The notes beneath the pieces were generated by a model. It did not search any database, was not told where the DNA came from, and saw only the letters and a list, made by a program, of their open reading frames with translations. Positions 6,469 through 15,736 of a DNA stretch of 34,027 bases are shown piece after piece; positions within the stretch are counted from its first letter, which is position 1, and each line of letters starts with the position of its first letter. Position numbers and translations under genes: made by a program. Source of the stretch: a virus; IMG/VR virus record IMGVR_UViG_3300044620_001538, positions 1 to 34,027 of that record; one strand, written 5' to 3'.

Positions 6469-9400
6469 ATGGGACAATTAACCAATCTATATGTTTCGGA
6501 ATCCTATCAAGGGTTAATTAAACTTGCAAACTCAACAACTGGTGTAACTGGAACATTACAATACACACAGGACGGTTTAGGAAATAACTTACCTATCCAA
6601 ATATCAACATCATCTGTTAATATTACAGGTTCCTTATTTGGAACCGCTTCTTATGCAACACAAGCATTGTCAGCAAGTTGGGCACCAGATAATACCGATA
6701 CAGGTTCTTATGTAACCACATCATCGTTTAATGCCTACACATCTTCAAACGATAGTAAGGTTAATTCATTGATTAGTGCAACAGGAAGTTATGCAACAAC
6801 AAGTTCACTAACATCTTTATCAAGTTCAATAGCAACAACCGACCTAAGTCAGAATAATAGATTAACTTCAATTGAGAGTATCACTGGTTCACTTGCAACC
6901 ACATCATCTTTAACAAGTTTATCTCAATCAATTGCAGTAACTGACTTAGGTCAGGATAATAGATTAGGTAGTTTAGAAACTGCAACAGGTTCTTTACAAA
7001 ACCAAATAAATCAGAAACTAGATACAGGTAGTTTCAATTCTTATACGTCTTCAAATGATAGTAAAGTTAATTCACTTATCGCTAGCACTGGTTCTTATGC
7101 TACTACTTCATCGCTTACTTCGCTATCGCAAAGCATAGCATTAACTGATTTAAATCAGAACAATACAATTGCAGGACTTGCAACAACAAGTTCAGTTAAT
7201 ACGAAATTAGACACAGGTTCATTCAATTCATATACAAGTAGTAATGATGGTAAGGTTAATTCGTTAATTAGTGCAACAGGTAGTTATGCAACAACAGGTT
7301 CTAATAACTTCGTTGGTCAACAAAATATAAATAGTAGTGTTAATATAACAGGAAGTTTAAATGTTACAGGAGAAATTACAGCACTATCAGCATCAATTAC
7401 TTACTTAGAAACAATATATCAAACATCATCAGTTATATTCTCATCAGGTTCAAACATATTGGGAGATGAAGCAGGTGATACACAAACACTTTGGGGTACA
7501 GTTAACTTACCATCAGGACCATTAGTTGTAACAGGTTCAGTTATTGCAACTAACTTCACAGGGTCATTACAAGGTACAGCATCATATGCAACACAAGCGT
7601 TATCAGCATCATACGCACCTGATACAACAAATACAGGAAGTTTAGTTTCAGATGTATCATTATTATTACCAACAGAAGATACTATAGTAGTTAGTAAAGG
7701 TGATGGAACAACTAGTACATTTACAATTGATAATGTTCAATCAGCATCATTTGCACAGAATGCAACATCAGCATCATTCTCACAAAATACAATAAGTGGT
7801 TCGTTCAGTAACTTTGCTGTAAGTAGTTCATTTAGTCAATTTGCAATAAGTTCATCTCAAGCACAGAATGCTGATACAGCATCATATGTTTTACAAGCGG
7901 TATCTGCATCTTATGCAACCAATGCACTATCAGCATCATATTCTGTAAACTCAGATATATCAATATCATCAAGTTTTGCACAGAATGCATTATCATCAAG
8001 TCAAGCACAGAATGCTGTAAGTTCATCACATTCTATTAATACTGACAACTCAATAAGTTCATCATTTGCACAAAACGCAATTAGTAGTTCACATTCTGTA
8101 AACTCAGATACTTCTATTTCGTCAAGTTACTCATTGAATAGTATTTCATCATCATTCTCACAAAATACAATAAGTGCTTCATTCAGTAACTTTGCTGTAA
8201 GTGCATCTCAAGCACAGAATGCAGTATCAGCAAGTTACGCACCATCAGTTGCGGCAGTTGGAGTAATTACCACAGGTTCAATATCAACAACTCAATCAAT
8301 CACAGGTAGTTTAATTGTAAGTGGTACATTAACAGGAACAGGTTCAGTTGTTTTAAATAACTTAACTTACCCAATTGTTGATGGTTTAGTAGGACAAGTG
8401 ATAGGAACAGATGGTACTGGTAATTTAAGTTTTAACGATGTTCATGCAATATTAGAAGATGTTTTTTCAGGTGAAGCAATAACAAAAGGTGACCCATTAT
8501 ATATTTCAGGTTCACAAGGTGCTAAACCAATAGTATATAGAGCGGATGCAAGTAATGCGGCTAAGATGCCTGTTACATATGTTGCTTTAGATACTGTCGG
8601 TTCAAATACAGATACAAGAGGTATTGTATTAGGATTAATTGAAGGAATGAATTTAACTGGTTATAATGCTGGTGACGCTGTATATGTTGCTGAAGGTGGA
8701 GGATGGTCAACATCTCGTCCATCAGGAAGTGCATCAATTACACAATTATTAGGTGTGGTTACAAAAGGTGGGACAGGTGGAAAAGGATTGGTATTAAATC
8801 CTGGTCCTGCAACTTTACCAACTTTACAAACAGGAAAATTATGGATTGGTAATTCAACAAATCAACCAATATCTCAATCAATATCAGAAATTGGACTTGC
8901 AACAACAGGTTCAAATACATTTATAGGTAACCAAACAATCACAGGTGCATTATTCATATCAAGTTCTGCTGTTAATGATATTGTACTAACAGGTTCTATG
9001 GTTATAACAAGACCTGTTGGTTCAACTGCACAATCACAATTATTAGTCACATCTTCTGTTGGTGGTACAACAATTTCACCATCAAGTATAATAGCAAGGG
9101 CGGGTAGTGTATCAACAGGAACAATTGGTCAAGTTGGTGGTGGTTTTATGTATAATAAATCAAATGCAACATCCGATGAATTTGGATTTACAATAGACCC
9201 ATCAGGATTTGGTGTAAGTGGTGGAACAGGAAACTCAATATGGGTAAACGACCCAACTGACAGTTTTCCAGCGATGATTAACTTCCAAAACAAAGCCAAT
9301 TGGACTGATGGAAGAATAACATTAAAAAGAAGTACAGATATATCAGGGTCATTAATTGTAACAGCAGGTATTACAGGTTCATTAGAAGGTACATCATCAT

Positions 9401-10449
9401 TTGCTACCAATGCATTATCTGCATCTTATGCACCTGGTGTATCAATACCAGCGGGAACTGTATCAGGTTCAGCACAAATCGTTGAATTAGGATTTGCAGA
9501 AACAAGTTCTTTATCAAGTTATGTGTTAGTATCTCAAACAGGTTCAATGTCAGTTGCAACTGCATCATATGTATTACAAGCTGTTTCAGCATCTTATGCA
9601 ACCGACGCACTTACAGCATCATTCGCATTGAATGCAGTATCAACAGATACAGGTTCATTGATGAAGACAGGTAGTGTGGCAAGTAACGTTTTAACTTTTA
9701 CAAAGGGTGACGGTAGTACATTTAATTTAACAGTAGCTACAGGTTCAGCAGGTTCAACATTCCCTTTCACGGGTAGTGCAATCATATCAGGTTCATTAAC
9801 TGTAACAGGTTCAATATTAGTAAGTAATGGTACAAACTCAGGTAGTGTAATTACTAACCAAACAGATGACCAAAGTTTACCAAGAGTAAACAATATAGTT
9901 ACTTTAACATCAGCTGAGTACAATACTTTAGCAACTGCTTCAGCGTTGGATGCAAATACATTGTATGTGGTTAGTGGTTCAGCAGCAGTATCACCATTCC
10001 CTTTCACAGGTTCAGCAGTAATTACAGGTTCATTACAAGTAATTGGTGATTCAATAATGACAGGTTCACTTATATTAAGTGGTTCAGCAAATCCTGAATT
10101 AACTGTAATTGGTAATACTATATTAACAGGTTCAGTTCAAGGTAACGTGTTACCATTGACTGTAGCTTCAAGTACAGCTTCATTAGATTTAAATAATGGT
10201 AACTTCTTTGAATTGGCTTTGACTGGTTCACAAAATATTTTTATTAACCCATCAAACATAAAGCCAGGTCAAACTGTAAACATAAAATTAAATACAACAG
10301 GTTCAGGTACAGTATCTTTCCCAACATCGGTTAAACAACCATCAGGGTCAGCATACACACCAACAACAGCAGTTGGAACAGATATAATAACAATGGTAAG
10401 TTTTGATACAACAAACTTATTCGTTGCGAATGTAAAGAACTTAATATAA
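6469..10449 (+). CDS. Large repetitive tail fibre protein
   Basis: This 1326-residue Ser/Thr/Ala/Gly-rich protein is built almost wholly of repeats and is very likely a trimeric virion fibre. Residues ~85-280 hold repeats containing SSNDSKVNSLI and GSYATTSSLTSLS. Residues 425-592 hold a nine-residue repeat. Throughout are short units of the form ITGSLxVTG and ASYATQALSASYAP. A less repetitive globular stretch (about 660-800) includes KGDPLYISGS and YNAGDAVYVAEGGG, a type seen in phage fibre and baseplate proteins. The C-terminal ~110 residues form a non-repetitive beta-rich tip. No peptidase S74 chaperone motif or enzyme active site is visible. It precedes the LamG adhesin genes, consistent with a host-binding module. 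Confidence 0.85.
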   Translation: MGQLTNLYVSESYQGLIKLANSTTGVTGTLQYTQDGLGNNLPIQISTSSVNITGSLFGTASYATQALSASWAPDNTDTGSYVTTSSFNAYTSSNDSKVNSLISATGSYATTSSLTSLSSSIATTDLSQNNRLTSIESITGSLATTSSLTSLSQSIAVTDLGQDNRLGSLETATGSLQNQINQKLDTGSFNSYTSSNDSKVNSLIASTGSYATTSSLTSLSQSIALTDLNQNNTIAGLATTSSVNTKLDTGSFNSYTSSNDGKVNSLISATGSYATTGSNNFVGQQNINSSVNITGSLNVTGEITALSASITYLETIYQTSSVIFSSGSNILGDEAGDTQTLWGTVNLPSGPLVVTGSVIATNFTGSLQGTASYATQALSASYAPDTTNTGSLVSDVSLLLPTEDTIVVSKGDGTTSTFTIDNVQSASFAQNATSASFSQNTISGSFSNFAVSSSFSQFAISSSQAQNADTASYVLQAVSASYATNALSASYSVNSDISISSSFAQNALSSSQAQNAVSSSHSINTDNSISSSFAQNAISSSHSVNSDTSISSSYSLNSISSSFSQNTISASFSNFAVSASQAQNAVSASYAPSVAAVGVITTGSISTTQSITGSLIVSGTLTGTGSVVLNNLTYPIVDGLVGQVIGTDGTGNLSFNDVHAILEDVFSGEAITKGDPLYISGSQGAKPIVYRADASNAAKMPVTYVALDTVGSNTDTRGIVLGLIEGMNLTGYNAGDAVYVAEGGGWSTSRPSGSASITQLLGVVTKGGTGGKGLVLNPGPATLPTLQTGKLWIGNSTNQPISQSISEIGLATTGSNTFIGNQTITGALFISSSAVNDIVLTGSMVITRPVGSTAQSQLLVTSSVGGTTISPSSIIARAGSVSTGTIGQVGGGFMYNKSNATSDEFGFTIDPSGFGVSGGTGNSIWVNDPTDSFPAMINFQNKANWTDGRITLKRSTDISGSLIVTAGITGSLEGTSSFATNALSASYAPGVSIPAGTVSGSAQIVELGFAETSSLSSYVLVSQTGSMSVATASYVLQAVSASYATDALTASFALNAVSTDTGSLMKTGSVASNVLTFTKGDGSTFNLTVATGSAGSTFPFTGSAIISGSLTVTGSILVSNGTNSGSVITNQTDDQSLPRVNNIVTLTSAEYNTLATASALDANTLYVVSGSAAVSPFPFTGSAVITGSLQVIGDSIMTGSLILSGSANPELTVIGNTILTGSVQGNVLPLTVASSTASLDLNNGNFFELALTGSQNIFINPSNIKPGQTVNIKLNTTGSGTVSFPTSVKQPSGSAYTPTTAVGTDIITMVSFDTTNLFVANVKNLI
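6727..7302 (+). repeat. Fibre repeat block A
   Basis: Within the fibre gene, a unit beginning FNxYTSSNDxKVNSLI and followed by TGSYATT recurs about three times, with extra copies of TSSLTSLSxSIA in between. The copies match at protein level but use different synonymous codons. The one near 7081-7140 uses GCT, ACT and TCG where neighbours use GCA, ACA and TCA. Confidence 0.75.
7741..8244 (+). repeat. Nine-residue tandem repeat in the fibre
   Basis: About eighteen units follow the pattern S-x-S-[FYHQ]-x-x-N-x-[AILV], for example SASFAQNAT, SSSFAQNAL and SSSQAQNAV. A few units are twelve residues long through a three-residue insertion (for example SSSHSVNSDTSI). The block spans residues 425-592 of the fibre. 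Confidence 0.8.
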
Positions 10450-10450
10450 T

Positions 10451-12010
10451 ATGATATTTGCACCCTTTGCATATAGACAACAAGCGGTAAGTGTAGCACC
10501 TGCAGCATTCAATCCAAATGATTTAAGTGACTTAACATTTTGGGTTGATATGAGTGATAGTTCATTTTACACAACAAGTGGAACAGATATTACAGCAATC
10601 TATTCTAAAGTTGCTGGTTCAACAAATAGTACCTTGACTAGAGTTAATGGTAGTAATGCTTACTATACATTAGCAACATCATTATCAAATGGTGCTTTGA
10701 ACAGTGCAAAGGTAACGGCAAGACCAACAACATATAGAAGTGATAAATGGAATAATGGTGTTGCAACAGATGCAACATTCGGACCTAAAACAAATACAAC
10801 AAGTTTTCCTGATGGTTCAATGTTTGTTGTAACAAATAGAGGTACAATATCAAGTGCTGGTTATATAATATCAAGATATAATGGTTCAACGGATAGAGGT
10901 GTAATATATGATTTAGATACAGGTAGTCCTAATACAGATATAATTGGTTATGACTTTAACTCGCCAGCATATCAGTATTATAATACAACAGCAACCGCAA
11001 ACAATATATTAACAAGAATTAATAATGGTGCAACATCAACCATATATAGAAATGGTGTTCTCCAAATTAGTGGAAGTAAAAACGATACACAGAATTTATT
11101 ATCAAGACAATTTCACAATATAGGTATGTTCGGTTCTCCAACAGGAGTTGGTGATACAACACCAGTAAATACACAATATTGTGAAATAATAATATATAAT
11201 AGGGTATTAACAGAAAGTGAGATAAATCAAGTAACAACATATCTTTCAAACAAATGGTCAATAACATTACCGACACCTGATTTTGTTAGAACTGATTTAG
11301 TATTAAGTTATGATGCTGGTAATAAAAATTCTTATTTAGGAACAGGAACAGCTTGGACTAACTTACAACCAACAACATTAACATCAACACTTACAAACGG
11401 TCCAACCTTTAGCACAAATAATGGTGGTACAATTGTATTTGATGGTACAAATGACTTTACAACAGGACCTGATAATGCAATATTAGATTTTGGAACTGAC
11501 CCTTGGACAATTGAATGTTGGGTTAGAATTAATGCTAATTCATCTGCAAATAATGATGGTAATAAAAGTGCTACGATTGTAAACGCATTAAATAAGTCAG
11601 GTACATTAAATGGATGGAATTTTGTTGTTAGAGGTGATGCAACCAATACAGGACAAGCATTAATCTTTGAAAGACAAATTAGTAACACTGGTACTTACCC
11701 AAGATATACATTACCAGCACCTGGTGGTGTTCAAACTTATTTAAATAAAAATCAATTATATCAAATTGGTATATCACACTCAGCAGCAGATGGAACTAAA
11801 TTCTTTATCGATGGTGTCTATTACGATGCGGATATTGATTTAACAGGTGTTGTTAATGGTACAAATGCATTAGAAGTTGGTAGATTAGGTATAACTGGTT
11901 ACCAACAATACTTAAATGGAACTGTTGGTATAGTAAGAATATATAAAGGTAAACAATTAAGTGCCGCAGAATTATTACAAAATTATAACGCAAATAGCAA
12001 TAGAATATGA
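10451..12010 (+). CDS. Tandem LamG/concanavalin-A-like adhesin 1
   Basis: This 519-residue virion protein has two jelly-roll lectin-type domains. The first covers roughly residues 24-260 (starts DLTFWVDMSDSS, ends near YCEIIIYNRVLTESEINQV). The second covers ~272-515 and has the hallmark FDGTNDF (330-336), WTIECWVRI, a KFFIDGVYYD strand and a VGIVRIYKGKQLS end. Such domains bind glycans or fold as laminin-G lectins in many phage receptor-binding proteins. There are no obvious hydrolase residues. It follows the fibre gene by one base and overlaps the next small gene by four (ATGA). The second domain is clearly related to the protein at 12480-13256. Confidence 0.8.
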   Translation: MIFAPFAYRQQAVSVAPAAFNPNDLSDLTFWVDMSDSSFYTTSGTDITAIYSKVAGSTNSTLTRVNGSNAYYTLATSLSNGALNSAKVTARPTTYRSDKWNNGVATDATFGPKTNTTSFPDGSMFVVTNRGTISSAGYIISRYNGSTDRGVIYDLDTGSPNTDIIGYDFNSPAYQYYNTTATANNILTRINNGATSTIYRNGVLQISGSKNDTQNLLSRQFHNIGMFGSPTGVGDTTPVNTQYCEIIIYNRVLTESEINQVTTYLSNKWSITLPTPDFVRTDLVLSYDAGNKNSYLGTGTAWTNLQPTTLTSTLTNGPTFSTNNGGTIVFDGTNDFTTGPDNAILDFGTDPWTIECWVRINANSSANNDGNKSATIVNALNKSGTLNGWNFVVRGDATNTGQALIFERQISNTGTYPRYTLPAPGGVQTYLNKNQLYQIGISHSAADGTKFFIDGVYYDADIDLTGVVNGTNALEVGRLGITGYQQYLNGTVGIVRIYKGKQLSAAELLQNYNANSNRI

Positions 12011-12276
12011 CAAACGAACAATTAAGATATGTAATTTTTAATTACGCTGAGGTAGATAAAATAGACTTTAATCAAGTATTTGAAACGTCAATTGAGACAT
12101 TAAGACTCACACAAGATGGTTTAAGAACATTTGTTAAATGGATTGGTGATGAACCAGAATGCGTTTCAAATCTAACTTCCAAAAGTATTATATATAATAA
12201 TGAAGAAATGCTTGAAATTCTTGACCAGCCTGAATGGGTTGGTGATATACCAATAAGCGGAACAACTGAAAATTAA
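12007..12276 (+). CDS. Small adhesin-linked protein, copy 1
   Basis: An 89-residue protein of unknown function. Key stretches are FNYAEVDKIDF, ETLRLTQDGLRTFVKWIGDE, SKSIIYNNEEMLEIL and QPEWV, ending ISGTTEN. It is paralogous to the gene at 13246-13506, and both directly follow, and overlap, a LamG-type adhesin gene. Phage tail fibres are often followed by a small dedicated assembly chaperone (T4 gp38, lambda Tfa), so a fibre chaperone or a small fibre-tip cap is a reasonable idea. No known chaperone motif is visible, so this is inference from layout. Confidence 0.75.
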   Translation: MTNEQLRYVIFNYAEVDKIDFNQVFETSIETLRLTQDGLRTFVKWIGDEPECVSNLTSKSIIYNNEEMLEILDQPEWVGDIPISGTTEN

Positions 12277-12278
12277 AT

Positions 12279-12476
12279 ATGACAAATAAAGAAAAAATAG
12301 AACAATTCTTAACAGACAATCCATTGTTTACAAATTGGTATTATGTTTCAACAATAGATGTTAATCTATTCATATACTATATGGATTTTATTGATGATGC
12401 AGAGTATGATGGGATATATGATTGTTCGGTAAATACGGATGACACAATAAACTATGTTAGACACATAATGCAATAA
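12279..12476 (+). CDS. Small acidic hypothetical protein
   Basis: A 65-residue acidic, aromatic-rich protein (FTNWYYVSTIDVNLFIYYMD, then several Asp-Asp pairs). I do not recognise it. It sits between the two LamG/small-gene pairs with junctions of two or three bases on each side, so it is part of the same transcript. It has no counterpart after the second pair. Confidence 0.65.
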   Translation: MTNKEKIEQFLTDNPLFTNWYYVSTIDVNLFIYYMDFIDDAEYDGIYDCSVNTDDTINYVRHIMQ

Positions 12477-12479
12477 TAT

Positions 12480-13256
12480 ATGCCAGAACAACAATTATAT
12501 TTAGGAACATCACAATTAGCAGCATCTTATTTAGGTACTATCGCTAGTACAATATATGATAAAGCACCAACACCAGCATTAACTAGTGGGTATAAGATAT
12601 TTGTAGATGCAAATAATCCTACTTCATATCCTGGTACGGGTACAATTTGGTATGATTTATCGGTAAATTTAAATGATGCTACATTAATAAATGGACCAAC
12701 TTTTAATAGTGGAACACCAGATTATTTTTCATTTGATGGAACAAATGATTATGGTATTTTTCCATATGCTTCATCTGGTTCAGATTTAGATGATTTTACT
12801 TTTGGTGGTTGGATTAATTTTAATACAAGTTTATATAAAGCTATGGTGTTTAGAGGGCAAGATGATGGAAGTGGTGGATGGAGTGCAGCAATAGGTGTTA
12901 GTACTGCAGCTAATGGTACAAAAATAGAAGCAAATGTTGTTACAATTGTTCCAGGTGCAATACAATCAACAATATTAGGTTCAACAACTTTATCAAATAA
13001 TACGTGGTACCATATATATGCAGTATGGAAAAATGGAGTTAGTTTAAAGGTATATTTAAACGGTGTGTTAGATGGTACTTTTAATACATCAAGGAATCAA
13101 TTACGAAATAATTCAGCAACTGGATGGGTTTTAAATAAAATCGGTTCAAGTTATTTTCCTGTAAAAATTGGTGAGTTTGATTTATATTTTAAGGAATTAA
13201 ATAGTACTGAAATATTAAATAACTTTAATGCAACAAAAACAAATTATGGATATTAA
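12480..13256 (+). CDS. LamG/concanavalin-A-like adhesin 2
   Basis: This 258-residue protein has one jelly-roll lectin-type domain. After a short N-terminus (MPEQQLYLGTSQLAASYLGT), probably used for attachment, the domain runs ~40-255. It has YPGTGTIWYDLS, FDGTNDYG (85-92), FTFGGWINF, WYHIYAVWKNG, KVYLNGVLDG and an IGEFDLYFKELNSTEI end. It is homologous to the second half of the 10451-12010 protein (both have GTGTxW and INGPTF/TNGPTF followed by FDGTND). It likely decorates the virion as an alternative or additional receptor-binding protein. Confidence 0.8.
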   Translation: MPEQQLYLGTSQLAASYLGTIASTIYDKAPTPALTSGYKIFVDANNPTSYPGTGTIWYDLSVNLNDATLINGPTFNSGTPDYFSFDGTNDYGIFPYASSGSDLDDFTFGGWINFNTSLYKAMVFRGQDDGSGGWSAAIGVSTAANGTKIEANVVTIVPGAIQSTILGSTTLSNNTWYHIYAVWKNGVSLKVYLNGVLDGTFNTSRNQLRNNSATGWVLNKIGSSYFPVKIGEFDLYFKELNSTEILNNFNATKTNYGY

Positions 13257-13506
13257 TTATATAATCTTAGATTATTCAGAAATAAACAAGGTAAATTTTG
13301 ATGAGATATTAATTACATCAATTGATACTTTAAGATTAAACAATGATGGTACTAAAACATTCATAAAATGGATTGGAGAAGAACCAATATTCGTTTCAGA
13401 ATTGGTTTCTAAATCTATTATATATAATAATGAGGAAATATTAGAAATATTAAACCAACCTGAATGGGTAGCAATACCACCAATTTCAGGAACAACTGAA
13501 AACTAA
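13246..13506 (+). CDS. Small adhesin-linked protein, copy 2
   Basis: An 86-residue paralogue of the gene at 12007-12276, sharing DYSEINKVNF/NYAEVDKIDF, DTLRLNNDGTKTFIKWIGEE, SKSIIYNNEEILEIL, NQPEWV and the C-terminal SGTTEN. I chose the ATG at 13246 because it aligns with the paralogue's N-terminus; an in-frame ATG at 13228 would add six residues. It overlaps the end of LamG adhesin 2 by 11 bases and the next gene by one (TAATG). Function is unknown; see the paralogue for the chaperone idea. Confidence 0.75.
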   Translation: MDINYIILDYSEINKVNFDEILITSIDTLRLNNDGTKTFIKWIGEEPIFVSELVSKSIIYNNEEILEILNQPEWVAIPPISGTTEN

Positions 13507-14141
13507 TGATAAACGCACAACAGATAGCTGAACTTATTGACAATATGTTAAAGGATTTATTGGAACAACCAATTTATCCTTATGGCAATACCAAATTTGG
13601 TATGGGTAATAAGGTAGCATCTGGTAGTTTAAGAGATAGTATTGAGGTTAAAGTAGTTAGAAAGAACACAGATATTGCAATTGAATTGTTTGCCAATGAT
13701 TATTTTCAATGGGTACAATCAGGTAGAGCACCAGGTAAGAAGGGTGTACCTATCTCAGCAATTATGCAATGGATGGGATATAGAGGTATTACAGCCACAG
13801 ATTCAAACAACCAAAAATACGGTGCACTACAATCTCAAGTTGCAACTGCGTATATTATAAACAAAGGTAGAATAAAGAAAAATAAGAAACCTTTACCAAT
13901 GGATGTTTTAATCAAATGGGTAAAGGATAAAAATATAAGATTCAATATTGATTTACAAAAGGGGATGGCATTTGCAATCCAAAGTAATATCAAAAAATTT
14001 GGTATTAGACCAGCTAATATTGAAGATAAACTATTTGAACAAATTGCAACAAATGATGACATTGTAATGTTATTAGGTGACTTAGCATTTGAAGATTTAG
14101 TGGATAGAATTGAATATAATTTAACAGCAAATATAAAATAA
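13506..14141 (+). CDS. HK97 gp10-like neck / tail completion protein, putative
   Basis: This 211-residue protein probably sits at the head-tail junction. It contains the pattern common to gp10-like neck proteins of Bacteroidota phages: SGSLRDSIEV, FANDYFQWVQSGRAPGKKG, then PISAIMQWMGYRGI (about residues 70-97), and further on MDVLIKWVKDKNI and MAFAIQSNIKKFG. These match the helical core and the SGR-x-P-x-x-PP-x-x-I-x-x-W signature I associate with this family. The assignment is by motif and position, with no catalytic residues expected. Confidence 0.6.
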   Translation: MINAQQIAELIDNMLKDLLEQPIYPYGNTKFGMGNKVASGSLRDSIEVKVVRKNTDIAIELFANDYFQWVQSGRAPGKKGVPISAIMQWMGYRGITATDSNNQKYGALQSQVATAYIINKGRIKKNKKPLPMDVLIKWVKDKNIRFNIDLQKGMAFAIQSNIKKFGIRPANIEDKLFEQIATNDDIVMLLGDLAFEDLVDRIEYNLTANIK

Positions 14142-14146
14142 TTAAT

Positions 14147-15733
14147 ATGGGTTTCGGATATACAACATTACCATCAGGCGGAACAATAAATAGTCCTTCT
14201 CAAGTTAGAAGAAGTACTGATATGATATACCAAAGAGGTAATTCATTTGAAGTAATTTTAACTGGCGACACATATCAATCATCAATGGAATTGGTTGTTG
14301 ATTTATATTCTGACGATAGTCAGGTAGGAAGTATGGCACTTGTTCCCTTTAGTACAACACAATCAGGTTCAACATACACATACAAATTTAATATTCGTCC
14401 ATATGAGTATTATCAAAACTTTGTTGAAACAGAACATTATAGATATTATTATTTAAATGATTGGGTTTCTACAACCGAAGCAATCAATTGGAATAATCCA
14501 TATACAAATAGCATCAAAGCTAATATCAAATATATGTATAGGTTTTTGAGTGGTTCAACTATTGTAAATGAGTTTTCAGGTGGTACCGCAAATAATGATT
14601 TTAATCACTATACTGCAACACCAAGCACATCAATAAGTTATGCATCATTATCAGGATTTACTAATACAGGAAAATACTTTGATTATGTTGGAGGACAATT
14701 CCAATTGGATGAGAAGTACATAATGCCAAACTATGATCAAACAGTAGGTAGTGTATATGGTTTAAATAATAATACATTACAAACATTAAACACAGAATTT
14801 GATAGTTCACCAATCAATCAGTTCTATATGGATGGTCCATCATTACCTGAACCATCAGATACAGGTAGATTCTTAACTGATGCACCACGTGTCCAATATG
14901 TACAATCTGATGATAATTACGTACTTTATTATCTAAACGGACAAACAGGAGATAGACAATTAATGGAAGCAGATTTTGCGGTGTTTGAATTTTACGATGT
15001 TAATAATACTTTGGTTACATCATTTAATCAACAATTAAATTTTAGTGGAACAACTTGGGCATCACCAACAGGATTTACAGATACATTACAAGTCTTTTCA
15101 CTTCCTTGTGGACCAGCAGACATAACAAACATCTTTGCTAACATAGACTACTCAACAGTAGCGTACTATAGAGTACAATTATACTACGCTTGGTGGACAT
15201 ATAGTGAATTAAGAGAAAGTGTAGGACCATTAGGACCTAGTTCTGAATCGTTTTACTTCTATCTATATGATAATTGTAAACCTCAAAATACAAGATTAGC
15301 GTTTTTAAACGCACGTGGTGGATTTGATTATTATACATTTACAGCATTTAGACAGGATTCAAAGAAAATATCAAGACAAACATATGATAATAGATACTAT
15401 CAAACAAACTTGCAATCACCTGATAGGGATATGGCAAGAACTGTTAAGACATTTGCAACAGATGTTGAAGAAGAAATAATATTAGAATCTGATTTTATAT
15501 CTGTACCTGTGGGTAATTGGTTAGAACAATTGTTCATATCACCACAAGTTTACATTATGAAACCTGATTATATATCACCAATTGATAGACAAGATAAAGT
15601 ATATAAGGATTTAACTCCTGTACAAATCTTATCGACTAGCGTTGAAACTATCACAAAGAAACACCAAAAATTAAATAAGTATAGAATTACAATGAAGGTA
15701 GCAAATACATTCTTTGTCAATAAAGGATTTTAA
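14147..15733 (+). CDS. Large tail structural protein (distal-tail-like), hypothetical
   Basis: This 528-residue, beta-rich, Tyr-rich protein has no signal peptide. The C-terminal third contains KPQNTRLAFLNARGGFDYY, a stretch like that seen in tail structural proteins of Bacteroidota phages, followed by an ordered domain ending MKVANTFFVNKGF. It lies between the neck protein and the giant tail-tip protein, which suits a distal-tail or baseplate hub component. The exact role cannot be read from sequence. No enzymatic motif was seen. The junction to the next gene is TAATATATG. Confidence 0.6.
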   Translation: MGFGYTTLPSGGTINSPSQVRRSTDMIYQRGNSFEVILTGDTYQSSMELVVDLYSDDSQVGSMALVPFSTTQSGSTYTYKFNIRPYEYYQNFVETEHYRYYYLNDWVSTTEAINWNNPYTNSIKANIKYMYRFLSGSTIVNEFSGGTANNDFNHYTATPSTSISYASLSGFTNTGKYFDYVGGQFQLDEKYIMPNYDQTVGSVYGLNNNTLQTLNTEFDSSPINQFYMDGPSLPEPSDTGRFLTDAPRVQYVQSDDNYVLYYLNGQTGDRQLMEADFAVFEFYDVNNTLVTSFNQQLNFSGTTWASPTGFTDTLQVFSLPCGPADITNIFANIDYSTVAYYRVQLYYAWWTYSELRESVGPLGPSSESFYFYLYDNCKPQNTRLAFLNARGGFDYYTFTAFRQDSKKISRQTYDNRYYQTNLQSPDRDMARTVKTFATDVEEEIILESDFISVPVGNWLEQLFISPQVYIMKPDYISPIDRQDKVYKDLTPVQILSTSVETITKKHQKLNKYRITMKVANTFFVNKGF

Positions 15734-15736
15734 TAT

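Noticed and set aside
9594-10007. Minus-strand frame of 137 codons inside the fibre gene
   Set aside because: It is opposite to strongly repetitive coding DNA; its Val/Pro/Ala-rich sequence mirrors the fibre codons.
6469-10449. CRISPR-like array in the regular repeats
   Set aside because: The repeats are in frame, differ at synonymous sites and encode a continuous protein with no unique spacers.
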